A stretch of DNA of 64,000 bases from Bacillus sp. ISL-18 (GTDB lineage: Bacteria; Bacillota; Bacilli; Bacillales; Cytobacillaceae), in assembly GCF_018613415.1 (NCBI RefSeq), contig NZ_JAGGQG010000022.1:1-64000 (forward strand), written 5' to 3'. Under the pieces are notes generated by a model. It was not told the DNA's origin, made no database searches, and was given only the letters and a program-made list of their open reading frames with translations. A program made the translations under genes and the position numbers. Below, piece after piece: positions 17,049 to 25,566 of the stretch (its first letter is position 1; each line of letters starts with the position of its first letter).

Positions 17049-18338
17049 ATGGTGAAATTATTAAAAGTTGGGAAGTCGAAGGAAGAAATTGCTGAAACAG
17101 AGTTAAATGTATCTCAAACCGTGAAGAGGATGATTGATGAAGTGAAGAAAAAAGGCGATCATGCGGTACGAGAATATTCCAAAAAACTAGATAAGTGGTC
17201 TCCGGAAAGTTTTAAATTATCAAACGAGCAAGTTGAGGAAATTATCAATTCCTTACCTGAGGATACCATTAATGATATTAAGTTTGCACAAGCCCAAGTT
17301 AGAAGATTTGCAGAAGCGCAAAAATCAGCCTTACGGGAAATTGAGGTTGAAACATTACCAGGCGTCATACTAGGACATAAAAATATACCTGTTGGGAGTG
17401 TTGGATGCTATATTCCAGGAGGAAGGTATCCAATGGTCGCGTCTGCTCACATGAGTGTTTTAACGGCAAAAGTTGCAGGGGTCAATCGAGTAATCGCCTG
17501 CACACCGCCTATCAACGGGGAGATTCCGGCAGCAACTATTGCGGCCATGTCTTTGGCTGGGGCAGATGAAATATATATCCTCGGAGGAGTACAGGCATTA
17601 GCCGCAATGGCTTTAGGTACTGAAACCATCGAACCTGTCGATATGATCGTTGGACCAGGAAATGCTTTTGTTGCTGAAGCAAAACGGCAGCTGTTTGGAA
17701 TTGTGGGGATCGACCTTCTTGCCGGGCCAACGGAAACCCTAGTCATTGCTGATGAAAAAGCAGACCCGGAAATGATCGCCTGCGATATTCTTGGTCAATC
17801 TGAACATGGTCCTACGTCACCGGGAGCTCTCATTACAACCTCTGAAAAGATTGCCAAGGAAACCTTACTCGAAATCGAAAGGCAATTAGCTGTGTTACCT
17901 ACAGCAGACGTGGCACGGATTGCGTGGGAAGAAAACGGGATGGTTCTTCTTGTTGAAGATGAAGAAGAGGCAGTGATCGAAGCGAACAAGTTAGCATTTG
18001 AACATGTAGAGATCTTAACAGAGAATCCTGATTATTTTTTGGAAAATCTAAAGAATTATGGAGCTTTATTTTTGGGTCCGGAAACAAACGTAGCCTATGG
18101 TGATAAAGTAATTGGAACAAACCACACGCTGCCAACTAAAAAGGCGGCAAAATACACAGGCGGTTTATGGGTTGGTAAGTTTATTAAAACATGTACCTAT
18201 CAAAAATGCACGCCTGAAGCCAGTGCATTGATCGGGGAATATGCTGCCCGTCTTTGCCAATTAGAAAATTTTATGGGTCATCGTGAACAAGCCTTGCTGC
18301 GCGTAAGACGCTATGGAAATAAAAATGTATTGAGCTAA
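17049..18338 (+). CDS. histidinol dehydrogenase-family enzyme, copy 2 (HpsN-like)
   Basis: A 429-residue paralog from ATG 17049 (GGAG about 8 nt upstream). Zinc and catalytic sites are kept: 'LGQSEHGPTSPG', 'FEHVEIL', 'GDKVIGTNHTLPTKKAAKY', 'ENFMGHREQALLRVRRYG'. Stretches such as 'VETLPGVILGHKNIP', 'CYIPGGRYPMVASAHMSVL', 'GADEIYILGGVQAL' and the 'RVRRYG' end are, from memory, those of sulfopropanediol 3-dehydrogenases (HpsN), which turn dihydroxypropanesulfonate into sulfolactate. No sulfolactate lyase, transporter or sulfite exporter is seen, so the substrate may be a different polyol. Copy 1 diverges in the C-terminal substrate-facing region, so the two probably act on different substrates or stereoisomers. 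Confidence 0.85.
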   Translation: MVKLLKVGKSKEEIAETELNVSQTVKRMIDEVKKKGDHAVREYSKKLDKWSPESFKLSNEQVEEIINSLPEDTINDIKFAQAQVRRFAEAQKSALREIEVETLPGVILGHKNIPVGSVGCYIPGGRYPMVASAHMSVLTAKVAGVNRVIACTPPINGEIPAATIAAMSLAGADEIYILGGVQALAAMALGTETIEPVDMIVGPGNAFVAEAKRQLFGIVGIDLLAGPTETLVIADEKADPEMIACDILGQSEHGPTSPGALITTSEKIAKETLLEIERQLAVLPTADVARIAWEENGMVLLVEDEEEAVIEANKLAFEHVEILTENPDYFLENLKNYGALFLGPETNVAYGDKVIGTNHTLPTKKAAKYTGGLWVGKFIKTCTYQKCTPEASALIGEYAARLCQLENFMGHREQALLRVRRYGNKNVLS

Positions 18339-18431
18339 ATTATGTACTGAATCCTATTATATTTCTATTTAAACTCTAGCAGGATTTTAAAAATAGCAAG
18401 AACCATTTTATGGATATTTGGGAGGTATTTG

Positions 18432-19538
18432 ATGTTAATGACAATTGTTAAAGAAGAATTTAAAAAGAGAGTGATTCGGTTTGATGAGCTGGTGGCAGAT
18501 AAGGCTGCTTTTATTGATGCAAAGACTCCCGGCTCCGACAAAAAAGAAAACTTCACGATTATTGGACCGGGTGTATCGGAAAGCAGTAATCGGGTCATTA
18601 ATTTAGAGGAAGCTCATGGGTTTAACTTTGGAGCTGCTGCTATGCCTAATGGAACCAAAAATTCGCTCCACTCGCACTTAACAGCAGAAGTGTTTATTGT
18701 GGCCAAGGGAACCTGGCGATTTTTCTGGGGGAATGATGGGAAAGAAGGGGAGGCCATCTTAAAGGCAGGAGATGTTTTCTCCATTCCGACAAAGATATTC
18801 AGAGCCTTCGAAAATATTGGCTCTGACGACGGATTTTTATACTGTATTTTAGGTGAAGATAATCCAGGAAAGGTAACTTGGGCCCCACAAGTCCTAAGGG
18901 CTGCCGAAGGATATGGGCTGGTGTTGCTGGAAGATGGCCGCCTAATCGATACAACAGCCGGTCAGGAAGTTCCTGCAGACGCAAAAGTAGTTAAACCAAT
19001 AAGTAGTGCAGAACTTGCTTTGATTCCAAAAATCAGTGAGGAAGAAATGAGTAAACAGATTTTTCGTTTTCAAGAGCGAGTCCCACACTCGGAATCTTTT
19101 CTGGACTGCCGTATTCCAGGCGGAGAGAAGAAAAGCTATGGACTGATTGGACCAGGAATGGCTGAAGCTGTTGATCGATCAACTCTTTTAAGTTACAAAC
19201 ATTCCTTTAATTTAGAACTAATCGAAGCTGAACCCGGGAATGGTTTCAAGTCCTTTAAACTTTCGAATAAACAAGTGGTATTTGTTCAAAAAGGAGAATG
19301 GAAAATTTCACTGGGTGAAAAGGGAGAAGAAGGAGAAGTAGTCTTAACGGAAAAGGATATCATGTCGGTCCCTGTGGATGTTTATCGTCAAATAGAGTGT
19401 GTGGGCAAAGATACTGGAATTCTATTTATCATCAATAGCGGGGATGATCGCCCGATATTAGAATGGGCACCTGAAGTAATTAATGCTGCTCAAAAAACAG
19501 GATTACAACTTGATGAAAATAATAGATTGATTAAATGA
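18432..19538 (+). CDS. tandem-cupin protein
   Basis: A 368-residue bicupin from ATG 18432 (GGGAGGT 6 nt upstream). Two similar halves each begin '…R(F)xE…F.D…PG..K…G.IGPG(V/M)(S/A)E'. The N-terminal cupin has a partial metal site 'NSLHSHLTAEVFIVAKG', with two His and a Glu, but the usual second-motif His is replaced near 'SIPTKIFRAFENIG'. The C-terminal cupin has lost the His residues altogether ('FKSFKLSNKQVVFVQKGEW') and is probably structural or ligand-binding. Position between HisD-like enzymes and an SDR suggests an isomerase or dioxygenase-like step, or a ligand-binding role. Function unproven. Confidence 0.75.
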   Translation: MLMTIVKEEFKKRVIRFDELVADKAAFIDAKTPGSDKKENFTIIGPGVSESSNRVINLEEAHGFNFGAAAMPNGTKNSLHSHLTAEVFIVAKGTWRFFWGNDGKEGEAILKAGDVFSIPTKIFRAFENIGSDDGFLYCILGEDNPGKVTWAPQVLRAAEGYGLVLLEDGRLIDTTAGQEVPADAKVVKPISSAELALIPKISEEEMSKQIFRFQERVPHSESFLDCRIPGGEKKSYGLIGPGMAEAVDRSTLLSYKHSFNLELIEAEPGNGFKSFKLSNKQVVFVQKGEWKISLGEKGEEGEVVLTEKDIMSVPVDVYRQIECVGKDTGILFIINSGDDRPILEWAPEVINAAQKTGLQLDENNRLIK

Positions 19539-19540
19539 TA

Positions 19541-19606
19541 GTATAAATTTGATACCCATAAGCTTTTTGTAATAAGAAAGCTTATGGGTACAAATAGTAT
19601 CATACT
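19541..19606. promoter_or_regulatory. GTATCA-type operator half sites around a hairpin
   Basis: GTATAAATTTGATAC (19541-19555) and AGTATCATACT (19596-19606) flank a 14-bp stem-loop (19553-19590) after the cupin gene. A larger version, with arms AGTATCAT and ATGATACT, lies at 20456-20478 before the lacI gene. They look like binding sites for that regulator. Confidence 0.5.
19553..19590 (+). terminator. terminator-like stem-loop
   Basis: TACCCATAAGCTTT pairs with AAAGCTTATGGGTA. There is no T-run after it, so it may be an mRNA-stability hairpin between the cupin and SDR genes. Confidence 0.45.
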
Positions 19607-19651
19607 GAAATTAAAAAGAAAGGACGCTGCTTTAGGGGGGAATAGTTACAG

Positions 19652-20413
19652 ATGGATTATTTTACAGACTTAAGAAACCAAAAAGTAATGATAACAGGTG
19701 GAAGTAAAGGGATTGGAAGAGATATTGCCATTTCTTTTGCCAAGTTAGGTGCAAAGGTGGTTATTACAGGGAGAGACGAATCCGCGCTGTCTAAAACGAC
19801 AGAGCAGTTAAAAGAATTCCAACCGGATTGCTTCTACATTGTCTGCGATATGCAGGATGTTAAAGGTATTTATAAAATGGTTGATGAAGCTGTCGAGCGG
19901 TTAAATGGTCTTGACGTTCTAGTTAATAATGCAGGAATTAATATCCCGAAACCAGCTTTAGAGGTTTCGGAAGAAGATTGGGATCAAGTTCTTGATACAA
20001 ATCTAAAAGGAGTTTTCTTTTGCTCGCAGCGGGCCGGGAAACACATGATTCCTCATCGAAAGGGAAAGATTATCAATATTGTTTCACAAATGGCATTTGT
20101 GGGATATATTAAACGTGTATCCTACTGTTCTAGTAAAGGCGGCGCAGTTCAGTTGACAAAAGCATTAGCCATTGAATGGGCCCCATTTAATATTAAAGTG
20201 AATGCCGTTGCCCCAACCTTTATTGAAACAGACTTTACAATAAAAATGTTTGAGGACCAAGATTTCTACCAGGATGTGATTAGTAGAATCCCATTGGGAA
20301 AATTGGCCCGGCCCACTGATGTAACTGGTTCAGTATTGTTTTTAGCTTCGAATATGTCTGATTTTATTACTGGAGAGACCATTCGAGTAGATGGAGGCTG
20401 GACAGCAATTTAA
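19652..20413 (+). CDS. short-chain dehydrogenase/reductase
   Basis: A 253-residue classical SDR. It has the cofactor motif 'TGGSKGIG' (about residues 15-22), the 'NNAG' motif, catalytic Ser near 'NIVSQMAF', and Tyr-x3-Lys as 'YCSSKGG'. It ends with the standard 'FITGETIRVDGGW'. It would oxidise or reduce a hydroxyl group on the cluster's substrate. The basic residue after the second strand ('TGRDES') suggests NADP(H) as cofactor. It is the last structural gene before the LacI-type regulator. Confidence 0.9.
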   Translation: MDYFTDLRNQKVMITGGSKGIGRDIAISFAKLGAKVVITGRDESALSKTTEQLKEFQPDCFYIVCDMQDVKGIYKMVDEAVERLNGLDVLVNNAGINIPKPALEVSEEDWDQVLDTNLKGVFFCSQRAGKHMIPHRKGKIINIVSQMAFVGYIKRVSYCSSKGGAVQLTKALAIEWAPFNIKVNAVAPTFIETDFTIKMFEDQDFYQDVISRIPLGKLARPTDVTGSVLFLASNMSDFITGETIRVDGGWTAI

Positions 20414-20455
20414 TCGTGAAGGACTTTAAGCTTGAAAATCAAATATAAACATTAC

Positions 20456-20478
20456 AGTATCATAAATTTAATGATACT
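20456..20478. promoter_or_regulatory. putative LacI operator (autoregulatory)
   Basis: A near-perfect 23-bp palindrome with arms AGTATCAT and ATGATACT around an AT core, 46 bp upstream of the lacI start. Smaller GTATCA sites lie before the SDR gene. Confidence 0.6.
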
Positions 20479-20524
20479 TGGTAGAATACAGTTATATCTA
20501 CTTAGTTGAAAGGAAAAAAACAAT

Positions 20525-21541
20525 ATGATAGGTAGAGTAACAGCGGATGATGTGGCAAAGAAAGCAGGTGTCTCACAGTCTACGGTTTCCAGAGTTTTAA
20601 ATAATTATCCCTTTATAAAAGAATCCACAAGAGAAAAGGTCCTTTCGGCCATCTCAGAGTTAGGTTTTACCCGAGATGAGATCGCGAGGAGTCTTGTTGA
20701 AAAGAAAACAAATGCTATTGGTTTAATTCTTGGGGATATTTCCAATCCGTTTTTTGCGGAGTCTGCTGGAGTCATTATTGAACAGGCACAGAAATTAGAA
20801 TATGATGTGGTGATTTGTAATACCAACCATAATGATGATAACTTGGAAAAATCTATACACACCCTGATTGGAAAAAGAGTAGACGGAATCCTTATTGCTT
20901 CTGTGAAACGGGACGATACGAGAGTCAAGCATCTACACGAAAAGGGATTTCCAATTGTTTTATATAATAGTAGTATTGATGACCCGATGGCGAATTTTGT
21001 GGTGATTGATAATATCAAAGGTGCAAAAATGGCCGTAAAATATTTGCTTCAGCTCGGTCATAAAAAAATTGCCTATATTGCGGGTCCATTTAAGTATTTA
21101 ACCACCTATCAGAGATATATTGGATATAAAGAAGCCATTTTGGAAAATGGAATCTCACTAGAACAAGATTTCGTATATAATGGAGATTTTTCTTATCATA
21201 AGATTTTTGAATTTACAAAAGAACTATTAACCCAAAAAAATAGACCTACTGCCTTTTTAGCTGTATCAGATCAAATGGCACTCGCCATTTTGGATGCAGC
21301 CGCAAGTTTAAATTTAAAAATCCCCGAAGATGTATCGGTAATAGGGTTTGATGACATTCGTTTAGCCAGCAATCAATTTATTGGATTAACAACCGTTTCC
21401 CAGCATATGGAAAAAATGGCTTCTCTTGCGCTGGAGAAATTAATCGATTTAATTGATGATCGACCAAACTCATCTGAACCTGTTCAAATAGTTCTTGAGC
21501 CTGAACTAATGATTCGTAAGACAACATCAAATAAAACTTGA
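20525..21541 (+). CDS. LacI-family transcriptional regulator
   Basis: A 338-residue regulator with the LacI DNA-binding helix-turn-helix at residues 4-28 ('VTADDVAKKAGVSQSTVSRVLNNYP') and hinge, then a periplasmic-binding-protein-like effector domain ('AIGLILGDISNPFFAESAGVIIEQ…', '…KKIAYIAGPFKYLTTYQRYIGYKEA…', '…VSVIGFDDIRLA…'). It most likely represses the surrounding catabolic genes and itself through the GTATCA palindromes, and is released by a sugar-like inducer. A decayed second LacI copy lies at 22420-22730. Confidence 0.93.
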   Translation: MIGRVTADDVAKKAGVSQSTVSRVLNNYPFIKESTREKVLSAISELGFTRDEIARSLVEKKTNAIGLILGDISNPFFAESAGVIIEQAQKLEYDVVICNTNHNDDNLEKSIHTLIGKRVDGILIASVKRDDTRVKHLHEKGFPIVLYNSSIDDPMANFVVIDNIKGAKMAVKYLLQLGHKKIAYIAGPFKYLTTYQRYIGYKEAILENGISLEQDFVYNGDFSYHKIFEFTKELLTQKNRPTAFLAVSDQMALAILDAAASLNLKIPEDVSVIGFDDIRLASNQFIGLTTVSQHMEKMASLALEKLIDLIDDRPNSSEPVQIVLEPELMIRKTTSNKT

Positions 21542-21547
21542 TCACAG

Positions 21548-21574
21548 TTGATTGATTTTTTTTAATCAACGTTG
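21548..21574 (+). terminator. terminator of lacI
   Basis: GTTGATT and AATCAAC arms enclose a T-rich loop. A second stem (CCTCTATAGG, near 21610) followed by TTTTTT lies 40 bp further on. Confidence 0.5.
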
Positions 21575-21679
21575 CCAATATTCTCTGGCCAAAGATATAG
21601 AATAAACACCTCTATAGGGGTTGTCCTTTTTTCCCTAAAAAAGATGGTTTGAGCATTTTATTTAAAGAAAGGGTTTGTG

Positions 21680-22384
21680 ATGACAAAGGAACGCTTAATA
21701 TTTTTACCTGGGACATTGTGTAATGAACTACTTTGGACAGAGCAAATAGATCAATTATCCGATATTGCAGAAATCCATGTCGGTGACTTAACTAATGATG
21801 ATAGCATTCAGGAAATGGCTAAATCTATTTTAGAAGAGGCGCCAGAAAAGTTTTCGTTAGCTGGTTTGTCGATGGGTGGAATTGTAGCATTGGAATTAAT
21901 CCATCAAGCACCTGAAAGAGTAAAGAAATTAGCTCTATTGGATACCAATCCACATCCTCCTAAATCAGAACAGATAAAAGGATGGAATCAATTTATTCAA
22001 ATGGCAAAAGACGGAAAATATATGGATGTTACGGATCAATATCTCTTGCCTTCACTGATTCATCCTGAGCGCCACAAGGACTTGAAACTAATTCATACGA
22101 TTCGGCAAATGGCAGAGGACGTTGGACCAGAAGCGATGATAAGGCAAATGAAAGCGCTCATGTCACGTCCTGATGTTCTGAAGCAGCACTTACATCAGAT
22201 TAAGTGTCCGACACTTGTTCTTCTTGGCCGGCAGGATGCACTATGTTCGCTAGAAATGCATGAATATCTTAATTCCAATATCGCTAATGCCATGCTTACA
22301 ATTATTGAAGATTGCGGTCACCTAAGTACATTGGAAAAGCCAGCGGAAACGGCATCAGCTTTACGTAACTGGCTTCTTTGTTAA
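21680..22384 (+). CDS. alpha/beta-fold hydrolase
   Basis: A 234-residue alpha/beta hydrolase from ATG 21680 (AAAGGG upstream). 'FLPGTLCNELLW' marks the oxyanion region, the nucleophile elbow is 'GLSMGG' (Ser about residue 69), the acid is in 'LVLLGRQDALC' and the His in 'EDCGHLSTLEKP'. It could open a lactone or cleave an ester formed in the pathway; 3-oxoadipate enol-lactonase-like proteins share this size. Its position after lacI keeps it in the catabolic island, but a separate transcript is possible. Confidence 0.85.
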   Translation: MTKERLIFLPGTLCNELLWTEQIDQLSDIAEIHVGDLTNDDSIQEMAKSILEEAPEKFSLAGLSMGGIVALELIHQAPERVKKLALLDTNPHPPKSEQIKGWNQFIQMAKDGKYMDVTDQYLLPSLIHPERHKDLKLIHTIRQMAEDVGPEAMIRQMKALMSRPDVLKQHLHQIKCPTLVLLGRQDALCSLEMHEYLNSNIANAMLTIIEDCGHLSTLEKPAETASALRNWLLC

Positions 22385-22419
22385 GTCGGGATTCACTCCG
22401 ATCTGATTCCAAGAAGTAT

Positions 22420-22730
22420 GATAACAAACAGAACAAGCACGTTAAGTTTGATTGTCAGTGATATTTCCCATCCCTTTTTACGGAAACAGCGAAACAATTC
22501 AAAAGGAGCACATATTGCTGTCAGTCATTTGGTTGAGTTAGGACTTAAAACGTATCTCTTTTATTTCAGACCCTTCTAATTATTCCACTTTTTATCAAAG
22601 ACTTGAAGGTTACAAGCTTGCACTAAATAAATATAATCTCTCCTCCGAGTATTTTTTTCACATCTTCTGGATCAAATGGCGATTTTTATAAGGTTGCGGC
22701 ACCGGTTACAATTGTCCCTGAATGAATAAT
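22420..22730 (+). pseudogene. decayed LacI-type effector domain
   Basis: Fragments in shifting frames read 'TSTLSLIVSDISHPFL', 'GAHIAVSHLVELGLK' and 'YQRLEGYKLALNKYNLSSEYF'. These follow the order of a LacI sugar-binding domain, interrupted by frameshifts and internal deletions. No DNA-binding domain remains. It fills most of the gap between the hydrolase and the aldolase genes. Confidence 0.55.
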
Positions 22731-22786
22731 TAATAAAACAATATAGTTGCTTTATGCAAATTGAATGAAATTTGGAGGAAAATGAA

Positions 22787-23554
22787 GTGATAAATAAAGT
22801 AAAACAAAAAATCATGAATGGAGAAAATGTAGTAGGGGTTTTCCTGGGAATTTATGCACCTGCTCTTATCGAAATGATTGGCTTTGCGGGTTATGATTTT
22901 GTTGTAATAGATGATGAGCATGGAGCTTTCAGTCATTCAGAGATTGAAAACATGATAAGGGCGGCAGAATTAGTAGATTTAGTGCCTATTGTCAGAGTTT
23001 CGTATGATGCTTCAAGTATACAAAAAGCGTTGGACCGTGGAGCCAAAGGTATCCAGGTACCAATGGTTAACAATAAGGAAGATGCGGAACTTGTAATAAG
23101 AAGAGCTAAATTTCCCCCATATGGACAGAGAGGGGCTGCTTTTGCTATTCGGGCGGCCCGTTTCGGAAAAGATGGAGGGGAAGCTTATTTTAAGAATACA
23201 GATGAGAACATCTTAATTTCCATTCATATTGAAACGCCTGAAGCGGTACAAAACTTTAGAGAAATAATGAGTGTTCCTGGAATTGATATGGCCTTTATTG
23301 GTTCAACTGATTTATCAGTTAATATGGGTTTTAAGGCAGAGGGAGCAGGTCATCCTGATGTTCAGGAGGCAATCCATGAGTTGTTCCGGATTGGAAAAGA
23401 GGAAGGCTATAAAATAGGGACTGTAGCTGCTAACTCGACAGGAGTGATAAAAGGCTTTGAGTCCGGGGCTTGCTATATCGGTATCACGGCGACTTCTGTT
23501 ATCTCGAATGCACTGGAACAAGTGATTAATGAACCGAGAAAGACAAAAAGATAA
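22787..23554 (+). CDS. HpcH/HpaI-family aldolase
   Basis: A 255-residue class II pyruvate-type aldolase from GTG 22787 (GGAGG 8 nt upstream; an in-frame TTG at 22772 overlaps the ribosome site). Expected residues are present: base-bearing 'VIDDEHGAFS' (about 40-49), Arg in 'PIVRVSY', metal-binding Glu in 'HIETPEAV' and Asp in 'FIGSTDLSVNMG'. The family splits or makes 2-keto-3-deoxy acids into pyruvate and an aldehyde. It would be the last carbon-carbon cleavage step of the island, after oxidation by the HisD-like enzymes and SDR. Confidence 0.9.
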   Translation: MINKVKQKIMNGENVVGVFLGIYAPALIEMIGFAGYDFVVIDDEHGAFSHSEIENMIRAAELVDLVPIVRVSYDASSIQKALDRGAKGIQVPMVNNKEDAELVIRRAKFPPYGQRGAAFAIRAARFGKDGGEAYFKNTDENILISIHIETPEAVQNFREIMSVPGIDMAFIGSTDLSVNMGFKAEGAGHPDVQEAIHELFRIGKEEGYKIGTVAANSTGVIKGFESGACYIGITATSVISNALEQVINEPRKTKR

Positions 23555-23909
23555 TAAAGGAACAGTTTTCATATACTTTGACTTTAAAAAATTTATATCC
23601 CAAAATTGAGCGTAGGCTAAAGTGTTGATCGGTATAACCATAATAAAGATGAATTAATTGAATCTAGAAGAATGATCATTTTGGGTATGAGCAGTGCAAG
23701 TCTGCATTAATGGAAGGAACATTAAAAGTACTGGAAGGTTAGATACAGTGTAACTGGATATGAATAAGAGGAATTCCTTCATGCATGGCGTTTATCATTT
23801 TATTGAAATAACAAAACCATTTAGGCAGGATTATTATTTTGATTGGAGCCTTATGCTATAATAAATGGAAATTTTCTAAGAACTAAAACCTTCAAAAGGA
23901 GTGTTGATT
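23555..23909. other. gene-poor gap
   Basis: No intact gene. Around 23630-23790 short frames look protein-like but are broken by stops; I could not assign a family. Confidence 0.4.
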
Positions 23910-24254
23910 TTGACAATAAAAACGATTACGCCAAAAGAACTAGAAGAGAGACTGAAAGGAAATGACCAAACTTACATACTTGATGTCCGCGCAGAGGAAA
24001 AATACAATGATTTTCACATTGAAGCGCCTAGGGGCAAAAACTTTAATATTCCAAAAACCACGATCTTTGAACTTGAGGAAAAAAGAGAGGAAGAAGTCGC
24101 ATCATTACCTAAAAACCATGAAATCGTCGTAACCTGTACAACAGGAAACTCTGCCAAAAAATGTGCTGCCATTTTGTCTGAAAAAAACTATAATGTTGTA
24201 TTGCTAGAAGGCGGAATAACTGCCTGGAAAGAGTATCTGCAATCACAAAAATGA
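23910..24254 (+). CDS. rhodanese-like sulfurtransferase domain protein
   Basis: A single-domain rhodanese of about 114 residues. TTG 23910 lies 9 nt after AAAGGAG and is preferred over the GTG that touches that site. 'YILDVRAEEKYNDFHIEAPRG' is the conserved N-terminal block. The active-site loop is 'VTCTTGNSAKKCA', with the persulfide-forming Cys in place, followed by 'VVLLEGGITAWKEYL'. Single-domain forms move sulfur to acceptors or detoxify. It is monocistronic. Confidence 0.88.
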   Translation: MTIKTITPKELEERLKGNDQTYILDVRAEEKYNDFHIEAPRGKNFNIPKTTIFELEEKREEEVASLPKNHEIVVTCTTGNSAKKCAAILSEKNYNVVLLEGGITAWKEYLQSQK

Positions 24255-24530
24255 AAATAATATGGGTTTTAGTATGTAATTAGAAAAGTCTTTAATTTGA
24301 CATTAAGATTTTCTCCATTAACCTCAAAACACCAAAATGTCCAATAAGAATAAGGAAACAGAAGGATATATAGTGTAATTATCCAAGTGGGAGGAGGGGA
24401 TGTCAGGGAATCTTCTCCTTCAATATTTCCATTTGTGAGTATCCTTTTTTTTGGTCCTGTTGTGTTTATTATATGGTTTTTAATAAAGATTCTAATAATA
24501 CAGCAGGAAAAGAACAATTAGCCATGTAAT

Positions 24531-25433
24531 TTATACATTCAACCAATCCCACTCAAATCTTTCACCTTTATACTCAAAACCAATCGGTTTAGATTGAATC
24601 ATTCCTGCTGCGCGCTTTTCGTTCAACTTCTCCTCGTAATACTGAAAAAATTTCTCTTTTAAGATTCCATTGAAGTAAGCAATAGAATTTTTTACAGCCT
24701 TTGTTAATTTAAGTTTTCGAATTAGCTGCTTGAAGGATTGGATGGCAAGGTTAACCATTAGATCCGTTTCCTGATGTAGTTCATAGCCATAGGCAATGAT
24801 ATGGGCCATACGCCAATATTCCTCGATCACTTTTGCATCTGGAAAGAAGCATTTAACGATTTCAACAAAGGGTTGTGGAATACGATTGCTCACATAAGTG
24901 TGATCCAAATGAATCGGTTCTTCTTTACGTTTTTTTATCTTTTGATCTTTTTCAGTTTTTAAAAGATCACTAGTTTCTTTAGGGCGGTTCATGCTTTCAT
25001 GTTTGGGTGGTTCATTAGAAGGAAAACGATTAAATACATAGAGATTGCTGGACTGAGAGCCGTTCTTTCTTTCGGTTTCATAGACAGTGAAAATCCCCAT
25101 TTGTTTCCCTTTAAGAACCATTCGTTTAAAAGTCGAACGGGAAAGGATGTTTTCTTTACATTCTCGGTTAATCGCTTTTAAAATCGTCCCAATCTTGGCA
25201 TTACAAACACCAGGAATCTTGGCAGAGAACCGCACAAGTCTCTTTAATCCAATTAATTCACCCTTTGAAAAATCCTTTTTGTGATCAAGCAGCCACATTT
25301 CCATATGGCGGTTGAACTCCTGTAAACTTTCGAATTGCGAAAACGATTCAAATCCCTCAATTGTCCCAGATTTTAAATTCATCCGATTAGCCACCTTTTC
25401 ACCTTCATCTAGGCCAGCTAACGTGTTAAACAC
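24531..25433 (-). CDS. HTH protein of unknown function, duplicated gene copy 1
   Basis: Up to 300 residues from GTG 25433; ATG 25382 has a better ribosome site (AAGGTGG) and would give 283. The N-terminal half contains a winged-helix-like region ('SKGELIGLKRLVRFSAKIP…ILSRSTFKRMVLKGKQMGIFTVYETERKNGSQSSNLY'). A charged linker rich in K/E follows, then a C-terminal helical domain ('…NSIAYFNGILKEKFFQYYEEKL') of the kind seen in DnaD/replication-initiator-like proteins. I know of similar 'helix-turn-helix domain' proteins in Bacillaceae but no function. An 856-bp segment covering almost the whole gene is repeated at 41942-42797. Confidence 0.75.
   Translation of the reverse strand: MFNTLAGLDEGEKVANRMNLKSGTIEGFESFSQFESLQEFNRHMEMWLLDHKKDFSKGELIGLKRLVRFSAKIPGVCNAKIGTILKAINRECKENILSRSTFKRMVLKGKQMGIFTVYETERKNGSQSSNLYVFNRFPSNEPPKHESMNRPKETSDLLKTEKDQKIKKRKEEPIHLDHTYVSNRIPQPFVEIVKCFFPDAKVIEEYWRMAHIIAYGYELHQETDLMVNLAIQSFKQLIRKLKLTKAVKNSIAYFNGILKEKFFQYYEEKLNEKRAAGMIQSKPIGFEYKGERFEWDWLNV
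24536..25391. repeat. 856-bp direct repeat, left copy
   Basis: Matches 41942-42797 in the same orientation, with a constant offset of 17,406 bp and therefore no net insertion or deletion. The two copies differ only by scattered substitutions. Outside these limits the flanks are unrelated. Confidence 0.85.
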
Positions 25434-25484
25434 ACATTTCCGGCATTTCTAAGATACTGGTTTTGGCGATGGAATTCGAATTTC

Positions 25485-25566
25485 AAAATTTCTAATTTGG
25501 GGCCACTTTTTGCATATAAAGCATTTATTTGCCACCAAAATTGAAAATTTGGAGCCGTTTTTTTGC
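25485..25566. repeat. two iteron-like direct repeats upstream of HTH gene
   Basis: A segment of about 29 bp (25485-25513, containing AATTTGGGGCCACTTTTTGC) recurs slightly changed at 25537-25566 (AATTTGGAGCCGTTTTTTTG). Its place directly upstream of the HTH gene suggests an operator or iteron for its product. The second HTH copy has lost this region. The remaining sequence to 25846 shows no gene. Confidence 0.5.

Noticed and set aside
17447..17746. Long minus-strand frames inside hisD-like, cbi and ADH genes
   Set aside because: They are antisense shadows of strongly conserved coding regions.
15601..18338. Histidine biosynthesis assignment for the HisD-like pair
   Set aside because: No other his genes nearby, duplicated arrangement, and catabolic neighbours.
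24269..24517. Small membrane protein on the minus strand
   Set aside because: One hydrophobic stretch but a TTG start without ribosome site and biased, low-complexity codons; probably chance.
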